The notes beneath the pieces are model-generated. The model saw only the letters and a list, made by a program, of their open reading frames with translations, made no database searches and had not been told where the DNA came from. A stretch of DNA of 64,000 nt. Origin: Polyangia bacterium. Lineage in GTDB: Bacteria; Myxococcota_A; Polyangia; Fen-1088. Made by a program: the position numbers and the translations under genes. Shown piece by piece: positions 34,309 through 43,181 of this stretch (its first letter is position 1; every line of letters begins with the position of its first letter). Where the stretch lies: positions 52,851-116,850 of the forward strand of contig DATATI010000072.1 in the NCBI GenBank assembly GCA_036268875.1, written 5' to 3'.

Positions 34309-34713
34309 ATGACTCAAAGCTTCGAGGAGCGGCGGCGCACCCAACGGGTCGCCACGCGAACCCTGGTAGAGATACGCGTTCCCGACTGGCAGGTGTTGCA
34401 CCGTGTGTACACCATCAACCTTTCGCAAGGGGGGATGCGGGTCTCGATGCCCAAGCGCCCACCGATGGACGCCGCCGTTGACGTGATCCTGACCCTGCCC
34501 AACGGCCAGCGCCTGCACCTTCCCGGCCGCGTCGCCCACCTTGGCCGCGGCGGCGAGACCGACGAAGTCGGCATCCGCTTCGACGAGCTGCAACCCAAGA
34601 CCCGCGACGAGATCACCCGCTTCGTTCAGCAGCTCAGCGCCGGCGGAAAGCCGCCACTGACTGCCCCCGCCACCGGGATCCCCAGCGGCGTGCTGATCAA
34701 GAAAACGACGTAA
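34309..34713 (+). CDS. PilZ-domain protein (c-di-GMP receptor)
   Basis: 134 residues. c-di-GMP-binding RRRTQRVAT (RxxxR) followed at the right distance by NLSQGGMRVSM (D/N-x-S-x-x-G), then strands ending GIRFDELQ. Both ligand motifs present, so binding is expected. A short Pro/Gly tail follows. A natural effector counterpart to the EAL phosphodiesterase at 16.2-17.4 kb, though no linkage shows they pair. Divergent from sodC. Confidence 0.9.
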   Translation: MTQSFEERRRTQRVATRTLVEIRVPDWQVLHRVYTINLSQGGMRVSMPKRPPMDAAVDVILTLPNGQRLHLPGRVAHLGRGGETDEVGIRFDELQPKTRDEITRFVQQLSAGGKPPLTAPATGIPSGVLIKKTT

Positions 34714-34724
34714 ACAAACGGGGG

Positions 34725-36011
34725 CTAATTCGGATCGCGCGTTTGCCCGCTCAACTGCTGGACAATCTCCCACGAATGTTTGCCGTATTTCCAGCAGACC
34801 ACGTCCTCAACCGTCCCCAACTTGAAGCCGTGGGTCTTGATGTATCCCATGTTGGGATCGAACAGGATCTTGGCCGCATCGATTGACCACGGGAAAACAC
34901 CGTGCATCAGAATGATTCCTCGCGATCCCCCGCCGGGGCTGTTCCCGATAAACTTGATAACGTTGTTGGCGAAATACTGTCCAGCGAGATGATCAGCGTC
35001 GTGATTGGAATCGTCAGAATCCATGTGCCATCCGATATGGACGGCGTATTTGGCCACCAGCGCGCTCATCTCCGCCAACCGCGGTGCGCCGGCTTGGAAT
35101 GGCTCGCCATAGGGAGCCCGAAAACGGGTCAGGTGCGGCCGTCCTCCATTTGATAGCAGGGCTACGACCGACTCCACTCCCATCACCTCTTGCTCGCAAT
35201 TGATCATGGCTCCTGCTCCGAAGCCACAACTGCTGTCTGAAATGACCGTCGGGCTGTACGGCTGGTCGCCACCCATGTGGGTGTGGTGAATGCTGTGATT
35301 GGCGACGTTCTGGGTCTTGAGCAGACCTTCCAGAACTGCCTTGCATCCGGGAGTATTGGCGACGTCGCAAAAATTGTTGCTGTTGATAAAGAAATCGAAA
35401 TGAAGATTGTTGGCGTCGGCAAATTGGAGAAGCTGTCTGGTCCAATCGCCGGCACCAAAATTGGTAAATTTATCGCCGTCCGCAGCGGTGTATGGACGAT
35501 CGGGGACATCGTCGAACGTTGGAACAATGACGTTGTTCGGAATGTACGTAGGCGTAACCTCGAAACCGATCGATGCAAAGGTACCAATGGCGGCCGGTGC
35601 GTTGAGAGCCGTACAGTTCGGGTTCAGGCAGGTGCCCCCCGCGCAGCCGTTGCCCGCTAGCGCGCCCGAATTCGCAGACACATCAACGGCATCGCCACCC
35701 AATGAATCGGGAGCGTCGCTCGCGGCGTCCTTCAAAACAACGGTCCCGCCGGAACCGCCGGAACCAGAAGCGCCGCCTGACCCAGCGACAACGCCTGAGC
35801 CGCCCGTACCCGACGCTCCAGAGACGCCCCCAACGCTCGAACCGCCTGTTCCAGCCACTACGCCGCCGGAACCGCTCGCGCCGCCTGTCATACCGCCCTG
35901 GCCGGCGCCGCTGCTGCCGCTTCCGCACGCCACGGGACCCAGGACCAACGCTGTGGTAAAAAGAACCACCGCCGACGCTCCAGCCGTCTGAAAAATTTCC
36001 GTGCGCGTCAT
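34725..36011 (-). CDS. Secreted polysaccharide deacetylase-like lipoprotein
   Basis: ATG 36011 gives a signal (VVLFTTALVLGPVAC, lipobox), while the frame is open further upstream. Residues 30-110 are a Gly/Ser repeat linker. Deacetylase domain about 135-415: motif 1 VPTFDDVP, motif 2 NHSIHHTH (HS-x-x-H), motif 3 RFRAPYGEP, late GIILMHGVFP. Extra Cys (SNNFCDV, PGCKA, DSSCG, MINCEQ) may form disulfides. Acts outside the cell on an acetylated glycan. It lies in a lower-GC stretch with the next two genes; convergent with the PilZ gene. Confidence 0.85.
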   Translation of the reverse strand: MTRTEIFQTAGASAVVLFTTALVLGPVACGSGSSGAGQGGMTGGASGSGGVVAGTGGSSVGGVSGASGTGGSGVVAGSGGASGSGGSGGTVVLKDAASDAPDSLGGDAVDVSANSGALAGNGCAGGTCLNPNCTALNAPAAIGTFASIGFEVTPTYIPNNVIVPTFDDVPDRPYTAADGDKFTNFGAGDWTRQLLQFADANNLHFDFFINSNNFCDVANTPGCKAVLEGLLKTQNVANHSIHHTHMGGDQPYSPTVISDSSCGFGAGAMINCEQEVMGVESVVALLSNGGRPHLTRFRAPYGEPFQAGAPRLAEMSALVAKYAVHIGWHMDSDDSNHDADHLAGQYFANNVIKFIGNSPGGGSRGIILMHGVFPWSIDAAKILFDPNMGYIKTHGFKLGTVEDVVCWKYGKHSWEIVQQLSGQTRDPN

Positions 36012-36240
36012 AAGTCGTCCCCCATGTGGCGTGATACGTGTCGGGCGCTGCGCACAATAGCCCCAACCACCTTTCGTTGCGACCTCTTTGAGGGCGGTTT
36101 CATGTCTACTAACTGGCGCTTTTTGCCGCGGTCCGACGAGTCGGAACCACAGCGGAGCGGACAATATCGGTGCCACCGCTTTTTCGAAACGCAGGTCGGT
36201 GACCTCGGATCCCGGGGTCGTCAAATACGATTCGTGCGCG

Positions 36241-38433
36241 TCACGGCGATATATCGCAGAAGGAGTTGGAGCCATCCTGGTCTTTGCAAAAAAGTGCCCG
36301 GTCCGGGAGTTCGCCGTCACACTTTCTGTTTGGGCAGCAGGGGTTTTGATAGGTACCGCACATCTTGCAGATTGCGACGACAGGACTAAAGGCACACTGG
36401 AGCCCGCCGCTGCACGACCGATCGGGGCAGCAAGGGTCGAATTCCTTCTGCCCGCAAGACACACCACAGAATGGCCCGGAGGTGCCGACCGCAGGTTGAC
36501 AGGTTCCCTCATTGCATACTCCGCCAGCACAGCAATACGCGTTTAGAGCACCACACGAGTGGCAGACACCTTGGCCACCGCCGCCCTCGTGACATACGAG
36601 CTGGTTGCTATTGCACATTGTTCCCCCGATTGAAAAAAGTGGACCACCACAACACGGTTGCATGTCGTTGCCACACAGGACGCACTGCCCGCCTTGGCAG
36701 AATCCGCCGCTGCACTGCTGGGAATCATCGATCCCAGAGTCGTTGCAGGTGGGATCGCTCGCTGGGCTAGCACATGACGTCGTTCCCTTTCTGCACGGGC
36801 CTATGCCTTGGGTGCAAGCGATACCAGCCTGGCAGGGTGCCGCGCACGCGCCGCCCTTGCAAACGAGCCCGTTGCTGCAGCCTCCTCGCGAGTCATCAGC
36901 CCCCGCATCGACACAAGAAGGCTGACTGGTGGAACTGGCACAGGTGGTGGTGCCGCGACGGCAAGGGCCAAGCCCCTGTGTACATGCGTCTCCGGCCTTA
37001 CACTGAGCGACGCAACCGCCCCCGCTGCACGTCTGGTTCGCCGCGCAGGCGTTTCCGCAGGAGCCACAGTTAGAGTTCGTATTGGTTGGCGTCTCGCAGC
37101 CGTCGGCGTCGTTGTTGCCGGTCGAGCAATTCGCAAAGCCCGCGGCGCATGCTGATTGGGGCACGACGCAACTTCCGCTGCTGCACTGGGTGACCGCGCC
37201 GGGCTTCAGGTGTGGCAGTGCACCGCAATCACGCCCGCAGCCACCACAGTTCGCTGGGTCGGTCATCTTGTTGACACATTTGGACGGACACAGATCTGGC
37301 GTTGGGTTCGTGCAGCTTGAGGAACACATTGGGGAGCCGCCGCCTGTCGAACAGAGTCCCGTCGGTGGCACACACAGATTGGTGCACTTTCCGCAGGTTG
37401 CAGGAAGAGTCAGGTTGGTCTCGCAACCGTCATCCGCCACAGTCGAGCAGTGGCCGTAGCCCGTGCTACAAGAAGCAGCCGGAATTGAGCAGCCGCCCTG
37501 AACGCATTGAACCGAGGCTCCCGCCTTGACGTTGGGCAACGCTCCGCAATTGTGACCGCAGGTTCCACAGTTCTTCGGGTCGGATTTCACGTCCACGCAC
37601 TGGCTCCCGCACAGGTTCGGTGATGGGGCGACACAGCTGGACGCGCAGACCGGTGGCCCCGTGGTCGTTGAGCAGAGGCCTATGGGTGGCACACACGCTT
37701 TTCCGCATTGGCCGCAGTTGGCGGGACGGGTGAGATCAGTCTCGCAGCCGTCGTCCGCCGTGTTCGAACAATGCGCAAACCCAGACGAACAGGCGCTGGC
37801 CGGGATGAAGCACGCCCCCGATCTGCACTCGATACCAGAGGCGCCGGGATTGACGTTCACCAAAGCAGCGCAGTCGTGGCCGCACGTTCCGCAGTTTTTG
37901 CCATCTGTCATGAGATCCACGCAGGTGGCGCCGCAGAGATCTGTTGCAGGGGCAATGCAGCTCGCGCTGCACCCGGGATCCGCCACAGCCATAGAGCAGA
38001 GCGGAGTTGGTCCTTCACACTTTGTCCCGCAGCCTCCGCAGTTCTGCGAATCAAAAATATTTGTTTCGCAACCATCTTCGGGGCGCGACGAACAGTGCGC
38101 AAATCCCGCGGCACAGGAACCGGGCGGCACAAAACAGGTGCCGGCCCTGCACTCTATGCCAACGGCGCTCAAGACGACGTTCGGCAATTTCGAGCAATCG
38201 TGACCACATGTCCCGCAGTTTCTTGGATCGGCAGCCGAACCACAGGCTCCATCTACGTCTCCCGGGACCTCGACCAAATCGGCGTCCGCCCGGTTTGGCT
38301 TCGCGTCCGGCGGGCTGCCAACATCATCATGGCCGCCATCATTTCGCAGCGGACGTCGGAAGTCATTGCAGCCGAGCACGATCAAGCTCGAAGCGATAGC
38401 GACGAGTCTCGTGGCTAGGCTGAGATTTGTCAT
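36241..38433 (-). CDS. Cysteine-rich repeat lipoprotein
   Basis: 730 residues. Signal VAIASSLIVLGC (lipobox), then a 40-residue Asp/Asn/Pro linker. From about 62, four tandem units of roughly 110 residues, each with a CGTCGHDC-like core, a GIECRSGACFIP strand, FAHCSNTADDGCET, and CGQCGKACVPP..LCST. The later third is shorter Cys-rich modules (GDACTQGLGPCRRGT twice; NPCCPNRKCDG). The very high Cys count suggests a rigid, disulfide-stapled cell-surface stalk. No named family recognised. Fifteen bases after the PEGA gene on the same strand. Confidence 0.85.
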   Translation of the reverse strand: MTNLSLATRLVAIASSLIVLGCNDFRRPLRNDGGHDDVGSPPDAKPNRADADLVEVPGDVDGACGSAADPRNCGTCGHDCSKLPNVVLSAVGIECRAGTCFVPPGSCAAGFAHCSSRPEDGCETNIFDSQNCGGCGTKCEGPTPLCSMAVADPGCSASCIAPATDLCGATCVDLMTDGKNCGTCGHDCAALVNVNPGASGIECRSGACFIPASACSSGFAHCSNTADDGCETDLTRPANCGQCGKACVPPIGLCSTTTGPPVCASSCVAPSPNLCGSQCVDVKSDPKNCGTCGHNCGALPNVKAGASVQCVQGGCSIPAASCSTGYGHCSTVADDGCETNLTLPATCGKCTNLCVPPTGLCSTGGGSPMCSSSCTNPTPDLCPSKCVNKMTDPANCGGCGRDCGALPHLKPGAVTQCSSGSCVVPQSACAAGFANCSTGNNDADGCETPTNTNSNCGSCGNACAANQTCSGGGCVAQCKAGDACTQGLGPCRRGTTTCASSTSQPSCVDAGADDSRGGCSNGLVCKGGACAAPCQAGIACTQGIGPCRKGTTSCASPASDPTCNDSGIDDSQQCSGGFCQGGQCVLCGNDMQPCCGGPLFSIGGTMCNSNQLVCHEGGGGQGVCHSCGALNAYCCAGGVCNEGTCQPAVGTSGPFCGVSCGQKEFDPCCPDRSCSGGLQCAFSPVVAICKMCGTYQNPCCPNRKCDGELPDRALFCKDQDGSNSFCDISP

Positions 38434-38448
38434 GTCATCTCCATACTT

Positions 38449-39444
38449 CTAAAAATGGAACGCACATTGGGCGCCAAGTCCGGTTGGGACCGGAACGCAA
38501 GCAAGTGCGGTCGTGCTAGCATGTGCGGGTCTGGTCACGAATACGATTGCTGATGTTGCTGCTAGAGCAACCCCGATGCCGTAGCCCGTAAAAGCGAGGT
38601 ATTTAGCCCGCTGCCCCTGGTCGTGTAGATCAGCACAACCCTGCGCCCAATTTTGCGGAGGATTGTTCCAGCAGTCCGCTCGATTGTTGAAACTGGAGAC
38701 GCGGTGTTGCCACACCACGGTCTCGATTCCCCCCCAACCCAAGGCCAAGAGGCCGGCTGCGGCCAGGCTGCCGGCCAGAATCAAGCGCCGCCCCGGGGGG
38801 CGATCATCGTTTTCTGGTGACCGCGGGATGGATTCTGTCGCCGTCGATCGGGTGGCGGAAAACCCCAGATCCGGAATGGCGCCGCCAGCGATCTTCTGCA
38901 AAACGAATCGCTCACGCGCTGGATTCTCCGCGGAAATCTGGACGGGCCGGGATATCGTTACATATCCATCGGACGCAACCTCAACAACAACCGTTCCAAC
39001 GCCCAGCCGGAGCGGTTCCACGATCGGGAATTTCCCAGCCTGCTGGCCGTCGACGCGAACTTCAGCACCCTCGGGCTCACCTGCAAGCTCCAGTGTCCCA
39101 AGATGTCCATTGATAACGGCCAGCGCTTGTTCAAGGACAGTTCGATTCTTCTGAATCCAACCATCGTTGGCGACGGCGAGCGCATCGCGCAGATGACTGA
39201 AAGCCGCCACCCACAGGCCAAGAGCCTGTTCAGCCAGTCCTATCTGAGCAAGAGACCGAGGGGCATGGTCGAGTTGGTGGGCCTTGCGAAAGCGAGCCAG
39301 CGCAGCGGCGTCATCGCCGTGCCGGCGTAACTCGATTCCCTCGCGGATGAGAAGATCGGCGTCGGCAGCGATCGCCGTTTGGCAAAAACCCAGGACGAGA
39401 AGAAGAATACCCGCCAGGACAATCCGCGAATAGGCTTTCGCCAT
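38449..39444 (-). CDS. TPR-PEGA-membrane protein
   Basis: 331 residues. Signal LAGILLLVLGFCQTAIA. TPR-like helices about 30-110 (GIELRRHGDDAAALARFRKAHQL, SLAQIGLAEQALGLW). PEGA domain about 115-175 (GTLELAGEPEGAEVRVDGQQAGKFP, VVVEVASDGYVTISRPVQ). Then a Ser/Arg linker, and two hydrophobic helices (220-240 and 280-300) around a Cys-pair loop (DCWNNPP..GCADL). Same build as 49125-49973 without PEGA, so a paralogous class. PEGA domains are taken to bind or anchor surface components. Probably an envelope scaffold. Confidence 0.8.
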   Translation of the reverse strand: MAKAYSRIVLAGILLLVLGFCQTAIAADADLLIREGIELRRHGDDAAALARFRKAHQLDHAPRSLAQIGLAEQALGLWVAAFSHLRDALAVANDGWIQKNRTVLEQALAVINGHLGTLELAGEPEGAEVRVDGQQAGKFPIVEPLRLGVGTVVVEVASDGYVTISRPVQISAENPARERFVLQKIAGGAIPDLGFSATRSTATESIPRSPENDDRPPGRRLILAGSLAAAGLLALGWGGIETVVWQHRVSSFNNRADCWNNPPQNWAQGCADLHDQGQRAKYLAFTGYGIGVALAATSAIVFVTRPAHASTTALACVPVPTGLGAQCAFHF

Positions 39445-39856
39445 GGGCGGACTCTAACCTACTCCGACGCACACACAATCCTTCGATTCAAATCGGCAGT
39501 ACGAATCGTTGTGCCAAGCCATCTGTGCTTGTATCGGGATCGCGCCATGGAAGTTTCTTCGCCGTGGCTCGCACCTCACTGCCGGCGATTCTCCGAAGGC
39601 GAGGATTTGAGCAAAAATCGGCATGCGACGCTTGCCTCACCGGCACACCGATCTTTTCGCCTGGGCCTGGGGCGCGATTCTCATGGCGGACAGAGTTCTT
39701 CAAACACTCAGGGCCAAATGGACCTTTGAACAGATCCTGGGGATCGAGTGAGCCAGGAGAACATTCCTTGATTTCTCCCGCTCGCTACGCCCAGCCTAAG
39801 ATTCCGCCCTTCCAGGCACGGTTTTTCTCAAGCCGGCCGCCGAGATTCCACTGACC
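39445..39856. other. 412-base intergenic stretch, no confident gene
   Basis: Composition is visibly lower in GC than the surroundings. Several overlapping short frames exist (a plus-strand frame 39525-39854 and a plus-strand frame from ATG 39627 reading MRRLPHRHTDLFAW.. to ILGIE before a stop), but none carries a ribosome site, domain or codon bias that would make it a gene. It may be decayed coding sequence. No tRNA, terminator or repeat was recognised. Confidence 0.5.
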
Positions 39857-40165
39857 GTGCTGTGGCTGCCGACCAGCGTGGACAAAGGTTGCCCGAATTT
39901 CTTGCGTCAGGGCCTGAAAGCCCCGGCAGTCACGGTGCCCATCGAAAGGATCGACGAACCCGGCTACCCAGAAGGTGAAGACTATCCGGCCAGCGAACCC
40001 TGGACGCTCTTCAAGTACGAACAGCGCCCAACCGGGTGGCAGTTACTCTGGGAAGACCGGCGCTACCTGGACGGCACCATTCCTGCCGAGGAAACCGAGT
40101 ACCTCGACGACCGCCACGCCAAGTTTCCCAACGCCGTCGTCAATCCGGTCCCTCCACCGGCGTAG
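39857..40165 (+). CDS. Possible small acidic protein or gene remnant
   Basis: 102 residues from GTG 39857. The frame is open from 39800 and reads protein-like before the GTG (FLKPAAEIPLTVLW), so the true start may be upstream or lost. The protein is acidic and Trp/Tyr-rich (EPGYPEGEDYPASEPWTLFKYEQRPTGW, then DRRYLDGTIPAEETEYLDDRH), with a Pro-rich end. No domain recognised. Either a small conserved gene with a poor start or the 3' part of a broken one. It sits 19 bases before the NAD(P)-binding gene. Confidence 0.4.
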   Translation: MLWLPTSVDKGCPNFLRQGLKAPAVTVPIERIDEPGYPEGEDYPASEPWTLFKYEQRPTGWQLLWEDRRYLDGTIPAEETEYLDDRHAKFPNAVVNPVPPPA

Positions 40166-40184
40166 TTGCCCTTAAGATGGCCCG

Positions 40185-40871
40185 ATGAAGATCATCCTGT
40201 TCGGCGCCACCGGCATGGTCGGGCAAGGCGTCTTGCGCGAGTGCCTGCTGGACGCCGAGGTCAGCGACGTGCTGTCGATCGGGCGCACCGCCACCGGCCA
40301 GACGCACGCCAAGCTGCACGAACGCCTGCTGGCCGATCCCAGCGACCTGTCGTCGATCGAAGACGAGCTGGAAGGATACGACGCCTGCTTTTTCTGTCTG
40401 GGCGTGACTTCGTCCGGAATGACCGAGGCGGCGTATCGAAAGATCATTTACGACCTGACCATCGCGGTGGCCAACACGCTTGGCAAACACAACCCGGGCC
40501 TGACCTTCATCTTTGTCACCGGCGCCGGCACCGACAGCACCGAGCGCGGACGATCGATGTGGGCGCGGGTGAAAGGCCAGGCCGAAAATGCCCTTTTGAA
40601 GATGCCGTTCATCGCGGCATACATGTTCAGGCCAGCGATCATCCGCCCCATGCACGGGGCAACATCGAAGACAGCCAGCTATCGATTTTTTTACACCGTC
40701 CTGGGGCCGCTGATTCCATTGCTGCGATTGGTGTTCCCACGCTCTGTCACCACCACCGAGAACATCGGCCGCGCCATGCTGGTGGTCGCCAGGCGCGGCG
40801 CCCCGAACCCGATCATCGAAAGCGCCGAGATCGACGCGCTGGCCAAGACGCAAGCGGTGGCCCGGACCTAG
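40185..40871 (+). CDS. NAD(P)-binding Rossmann-fold protein (epimerase-like)
   Basis: 228 residues. Opens MKIILFGATGMVGQGVLRECL with the Gly-x-x-Gly-x-x-Gly dinucleotide loop, followed by an acidic VLSIGRT region, FFCLGVTSSGMTE, FVTGAGTDSTE and RPAIIRPMHGATSKT. This matches small atypical SDR or epimerase proteins that lack an obvious Tyr-Lys catalytic pair, so it may bind a cofactor without classic dehydrogenase action. Substrate unknown. Confidence 0.85.
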   Translation: MKIILFGATGMVGQGVLRECLLDAEVSDVLSIGRTATGQTHAKLHERLLADPSDLSSIEDELEGYDACFFCLGVTSSGMTEAAYRKIIYDLTIAVANTLGKHNPGLTFIFVTGAGTDSTERGRSMWARVKGQAENALLKMPFIAAYMFRPAIIRPMHGATSKTASYRFFYTVLGPLIPLLRLVFPRSVTTTENIGRAMLVVARRGAPNPIIESAEIDALAKTQAVART

Positions 40872-40884
40872 CCGGTCGCCGGTG

Positions 40885-42207
40885 ATGCGCCGGTTTTCTC
40901 CAACCGCGCGGCCGACGGCACGGGCCCCCGCGCGGGTCATCGCCGCCGCGCTGGCGCTGGTCATCGGCGGGCTCATCGGTCCAGCGCCGTGGCCCGCGCG
41001 GGCCCAAGCGACCGCCGACGGCGCCAATCTGGCCGACAACTTGTCCACGTTGCCGGCGCTGCTGAACGCGCTGGGCGGCGACGTCATCACCTTCACGGCG
41101 GCGAACGCCGAGGCGCACGTGGCGACGCTGGTGGCGGCCCCGCCGGCCGCCGTCGAGGCGGTGCTGCGCACGCCGGCCGCCTATCTCCAGGCCATCCCGT
41201 CACTGGCGCGCGCCGACGTCGTCGAGCGACGGCCGCGGCCCGGCGGCGGCGAGGATCTGCTGGTGGACTGGGAGCTCGAGATCCCACTTTTCAATCTGCG
41301 CGGCAAACTGTGGGTGGGCGGCGACGGACCGCGCGTCGTCATGGACCTGGTCGAAGGAAATTTCGCCCCCGGCCAGCTGGTGTTCACCTGGGCGCCGGCC
41401 GGCAGCGGGCAAACGATCGTGGCGCTGCGCGCGCGGGTGAACAATCAGGAAGGCGGCTGGGTGATCAAGCGCGTGGCGTCGCACAGCCGGTACGCGGGCC
41501 CCGCCATCAACGCGGCCGCCGCGTATGTCGCCGCCCGTGCCATGGCGGCGCTGGCCGAGCACCCGCGCGACGCAGGCGCACGCCGCCCGCACGCGCCACC
41601 GTCGCCGCCCACTTTGGCGGCGATCAACGGCCGCCCCTTGGCCGAGCGCCTGCTGGCCGCCGACGGCGCCGGCACTGCGGCCCTGGGCCTGGTCAGGCGC
41701 GCGTCGTCGGGACGGCTGGCCATGGTGTCGATCGCCGTTCCCACCCGGCGCGCCGCCGACGGTGCCGCGGCCGCGCTAGGGGCGCCGGAGAGCTGGCGGG
41801 CGTTCCCCGGCTGGAAGCACGTCGACCGCGTGCCGGCGGCGCCCGACGGAAACGGCTTCGTCGACGTCGACGTGCGCGATAACGTCCCGTTCGTCGACTT
41901 CGATGCGCGCTGGAGGCTGTGGCCGGGCCCGCCGCCGCGCGCGCAAGCCACCAGCGGCAGCGGACACGGAGCCGTCTTCGGATGGGATCTGGTGGACACC
42001 GCGCCCCCGCGCCTGCCCGCCACCGCGGCCGTGCTGTCGCTGTACCCGCGCCTGGAAGCGCTGGGCTACGTCCCGCGCAAGTTCATCGCCGCCGAACCGC
42101 TGCTCGAGCACGGGCTGGCCTTGGCCCTGGCGTATGCCGACGCGATGGCGGCGCGCGACGCCCTGGACGCGACAGCCGCCGCGCCGGTCGATCAGAAGCG
42201 GCAGTAA
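40885..42207 (+). CDS. Exported protein with SRPBCC-like lipid-binding region
   Basis: ATG 40885 (GTG 40882 is adjacent). Signal peptide about residues 15-40. Residues 55-210 have the START/polyketide-cyclase (SRPBCC) pattern: AAPPAAVEAVLRTPAAYLQAIPSLARADVVER, VDWELEIPLFNLRGKLWV, FTWAPAGSGQTIVALRARV, then a terminal helix. The second half (260-430) repeats a related beta-rich region (GFVDVDVRDNVPFVDFDARWRLWP). Possibly a periplasmic hydrophobic-ligand carrier. Overlaps the next, convergent gene by 16 bases. Family call moderate. Confidence 0.65.
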   Translation: MRRFSPTARPTARAPARVIAAALALVIGGLIGPAPWPARAQATADGANLADNLSTLPALLNALGGDVITFTAANAEAHVATLVAAPPAAVEAVLRTPAAYLQAIPSLARADVVERRPRPGGGEDLLVDWELEIPLFNLRGKLWVGGDGPRVVMDLVEGNFAPGQLVFTWAPAGSGQTIVALRARVNNQEGGWVIKRVASHSRYAGPAINAAAAYVAARAMAALAEHPRDAGARRPHAPPSPPTLAAINGRPLAERLLAADGAGTAALGLVRRASSGRLAMVSIAVPTRRAADGAAAALGAPESWRAFPGWKHVDRVPAAPDGNGFVDVDVRDNVPFVDFDARWRLWPGPPPRAQATSGSGHGAVFGWDLVDTAPPRLPATAAVLSLYPRLEALGYVPRKFIAAEPLLEHGLALALAYADAMAARDALDATAAAPVDQKRQ

Positions 42208-42698
42208 CCGACGTCGTAGTTGGCCAGAGCCACGCAGAGCATTCCCGTCTGGCAGCCGGTGGTGGTGGCGCCGGGCCGACAGAGATCAGCGCAGACGCTG
42301 GATGCCGGGTTGCCGGGATCGGACGTGATGCAGACCAGGCGCGCGTCGCAATCGCTCTGGGTGACGCAGGTGAACTGCGGGCCGCCCATGGCCCCCTTCG
42401 GCAGACAAAACGTGTCGCCTTGCAGTTTGTCGTCGGGATGGCAGGACTGGGTTTTGGGGCAATCTTGCAGCAGGAGATCGCAAACCTGATTCCCGCTGCG
42501 ATCGCTTCCGCCGCCGCCGTCGCGGCTGCCGTCCACCGCGGCGTCGTCGACGGCAATGAAGTCTCCGTCGTTGGATAGATCCGGACGGGCGTCGTCGGGA
42601 CCCAGCAAATAGCGGCAACCGCCCGCGCCGAGGCCCAGCGCGGCGATCATCGACAGGCCCATCGACAAGAAGCGCGCAGTGGGAACAACCCGACTCAC
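42192..42698 (-). CDS. Small cysteine-rich lipoprotein
   Basis: 168 residues. Signal with lipobox IAALGLGAGGC, then an acidic Asp/Ser/Gly linker (about 33-70) and a Cys-rich domain with eight Cys (CDLLLQDC, SCHPDD, FTCVTQSDCDARLVC, VCADLC, GCQTGMLC) like those of other exported myxobacterial lipoproteins. No enzyme motif. Convergent with the SRPBCC-like gene, sharing 16 bases. Confidence 0.75.
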   Translation of the reverse strand: MSRVVPTARFLSMGLSMIAALGLGAGGCRYLLGPDDARPDLSNDGDFIAVDDAAVDGSRDGGGGSDRSGNQVCDLLLQDCPKTQSCHPDDKLQGDTFCLPKGAMGGPQFTCVTQSDCDARLVCITSDPGNPASSVCADLCRPGATTTGCQTGMLCVALANYDVGYCRF

Positions 42699-42751
42699 GC
42701 GCTCAGGTTATCGGAAAAGCGCCGGCCCTGCCCAATTCACGGCGACGACGG

Positions 42752-43132
42752 TCACGGAGGGGACGACGAGGACGGCGCGCCCAGCTCGCAGATGCCGGCG
42801 CCGCAGAACGGGGTCTCGCTGCACGACGGATCGGTGGACATCATCTCGGTGCAGGCGGTGCCGGCGCAGCGCTTCTTGCGATCCTTTTCGTAGCTGGTCT
42901 TGTCTTTCTTGGGGATCGCCCGCTGCTTGCCACCCTTGTTGCAGGGACAGCAGTCGTCGACCACCAGCACGCAATCGTGGTCGACCTTGCAGTCGGCGGT
43001 CCCCGCGGCGGCGGCGCTCTTGCGTTTGCTGTGCTTGGCGACAGCCGGGTGCGACCAGCCCACGGCCAGCGCCAACAGCGCGAGCAGGGTCAGGCGGGCG
43101 GCGTGGTGACTTCGAAGAATCGGTTTAGGCAT
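42752..43132 (-). CDS. Exported small Cys-rich protein
   Basis: ATG 43132 preferred over 43150 because it gives a normal signal (MPKPILRSHHAARLTLLALLALAVGWSHPAVA). 126 residues. Mature part: a basic patch, then DCKVDHDCVLVVDDCCPCNKGGKQRAIPKK, a Lys-rich helix, and CTEMMSTDPSC..FCGAGICEL. The VDDCCPC-GG motif recurs in similar small exported proteins. Disulfide-rich, function unknown. Divergent from the next gene. Confidence 0.7.
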   Translation of the reverse strand: MPKPILRSHHAARLTLLALLALAVGWSHPAVAKHSKRKSAAAAGTADCKVDHDCVLVVDDCCPCNKGGKQRAIPKKDKTSYEKDRKKRCAGTACTEMMSTDPSCSETPFCGAGICELGAPSSSSPP

Positions 43133-43181
43133 GGCGGGGAAAATATACACACGCCGAAGCCGCGTCTGGTAGAGACAAGGC

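Noticed and set aside
39525..39854. 109-residue plus-strand ORF
   Set aside because: No RBS, domain or codon bias; its text is rich in Ser/Pro/Arg and overlaps other equally weak frames.
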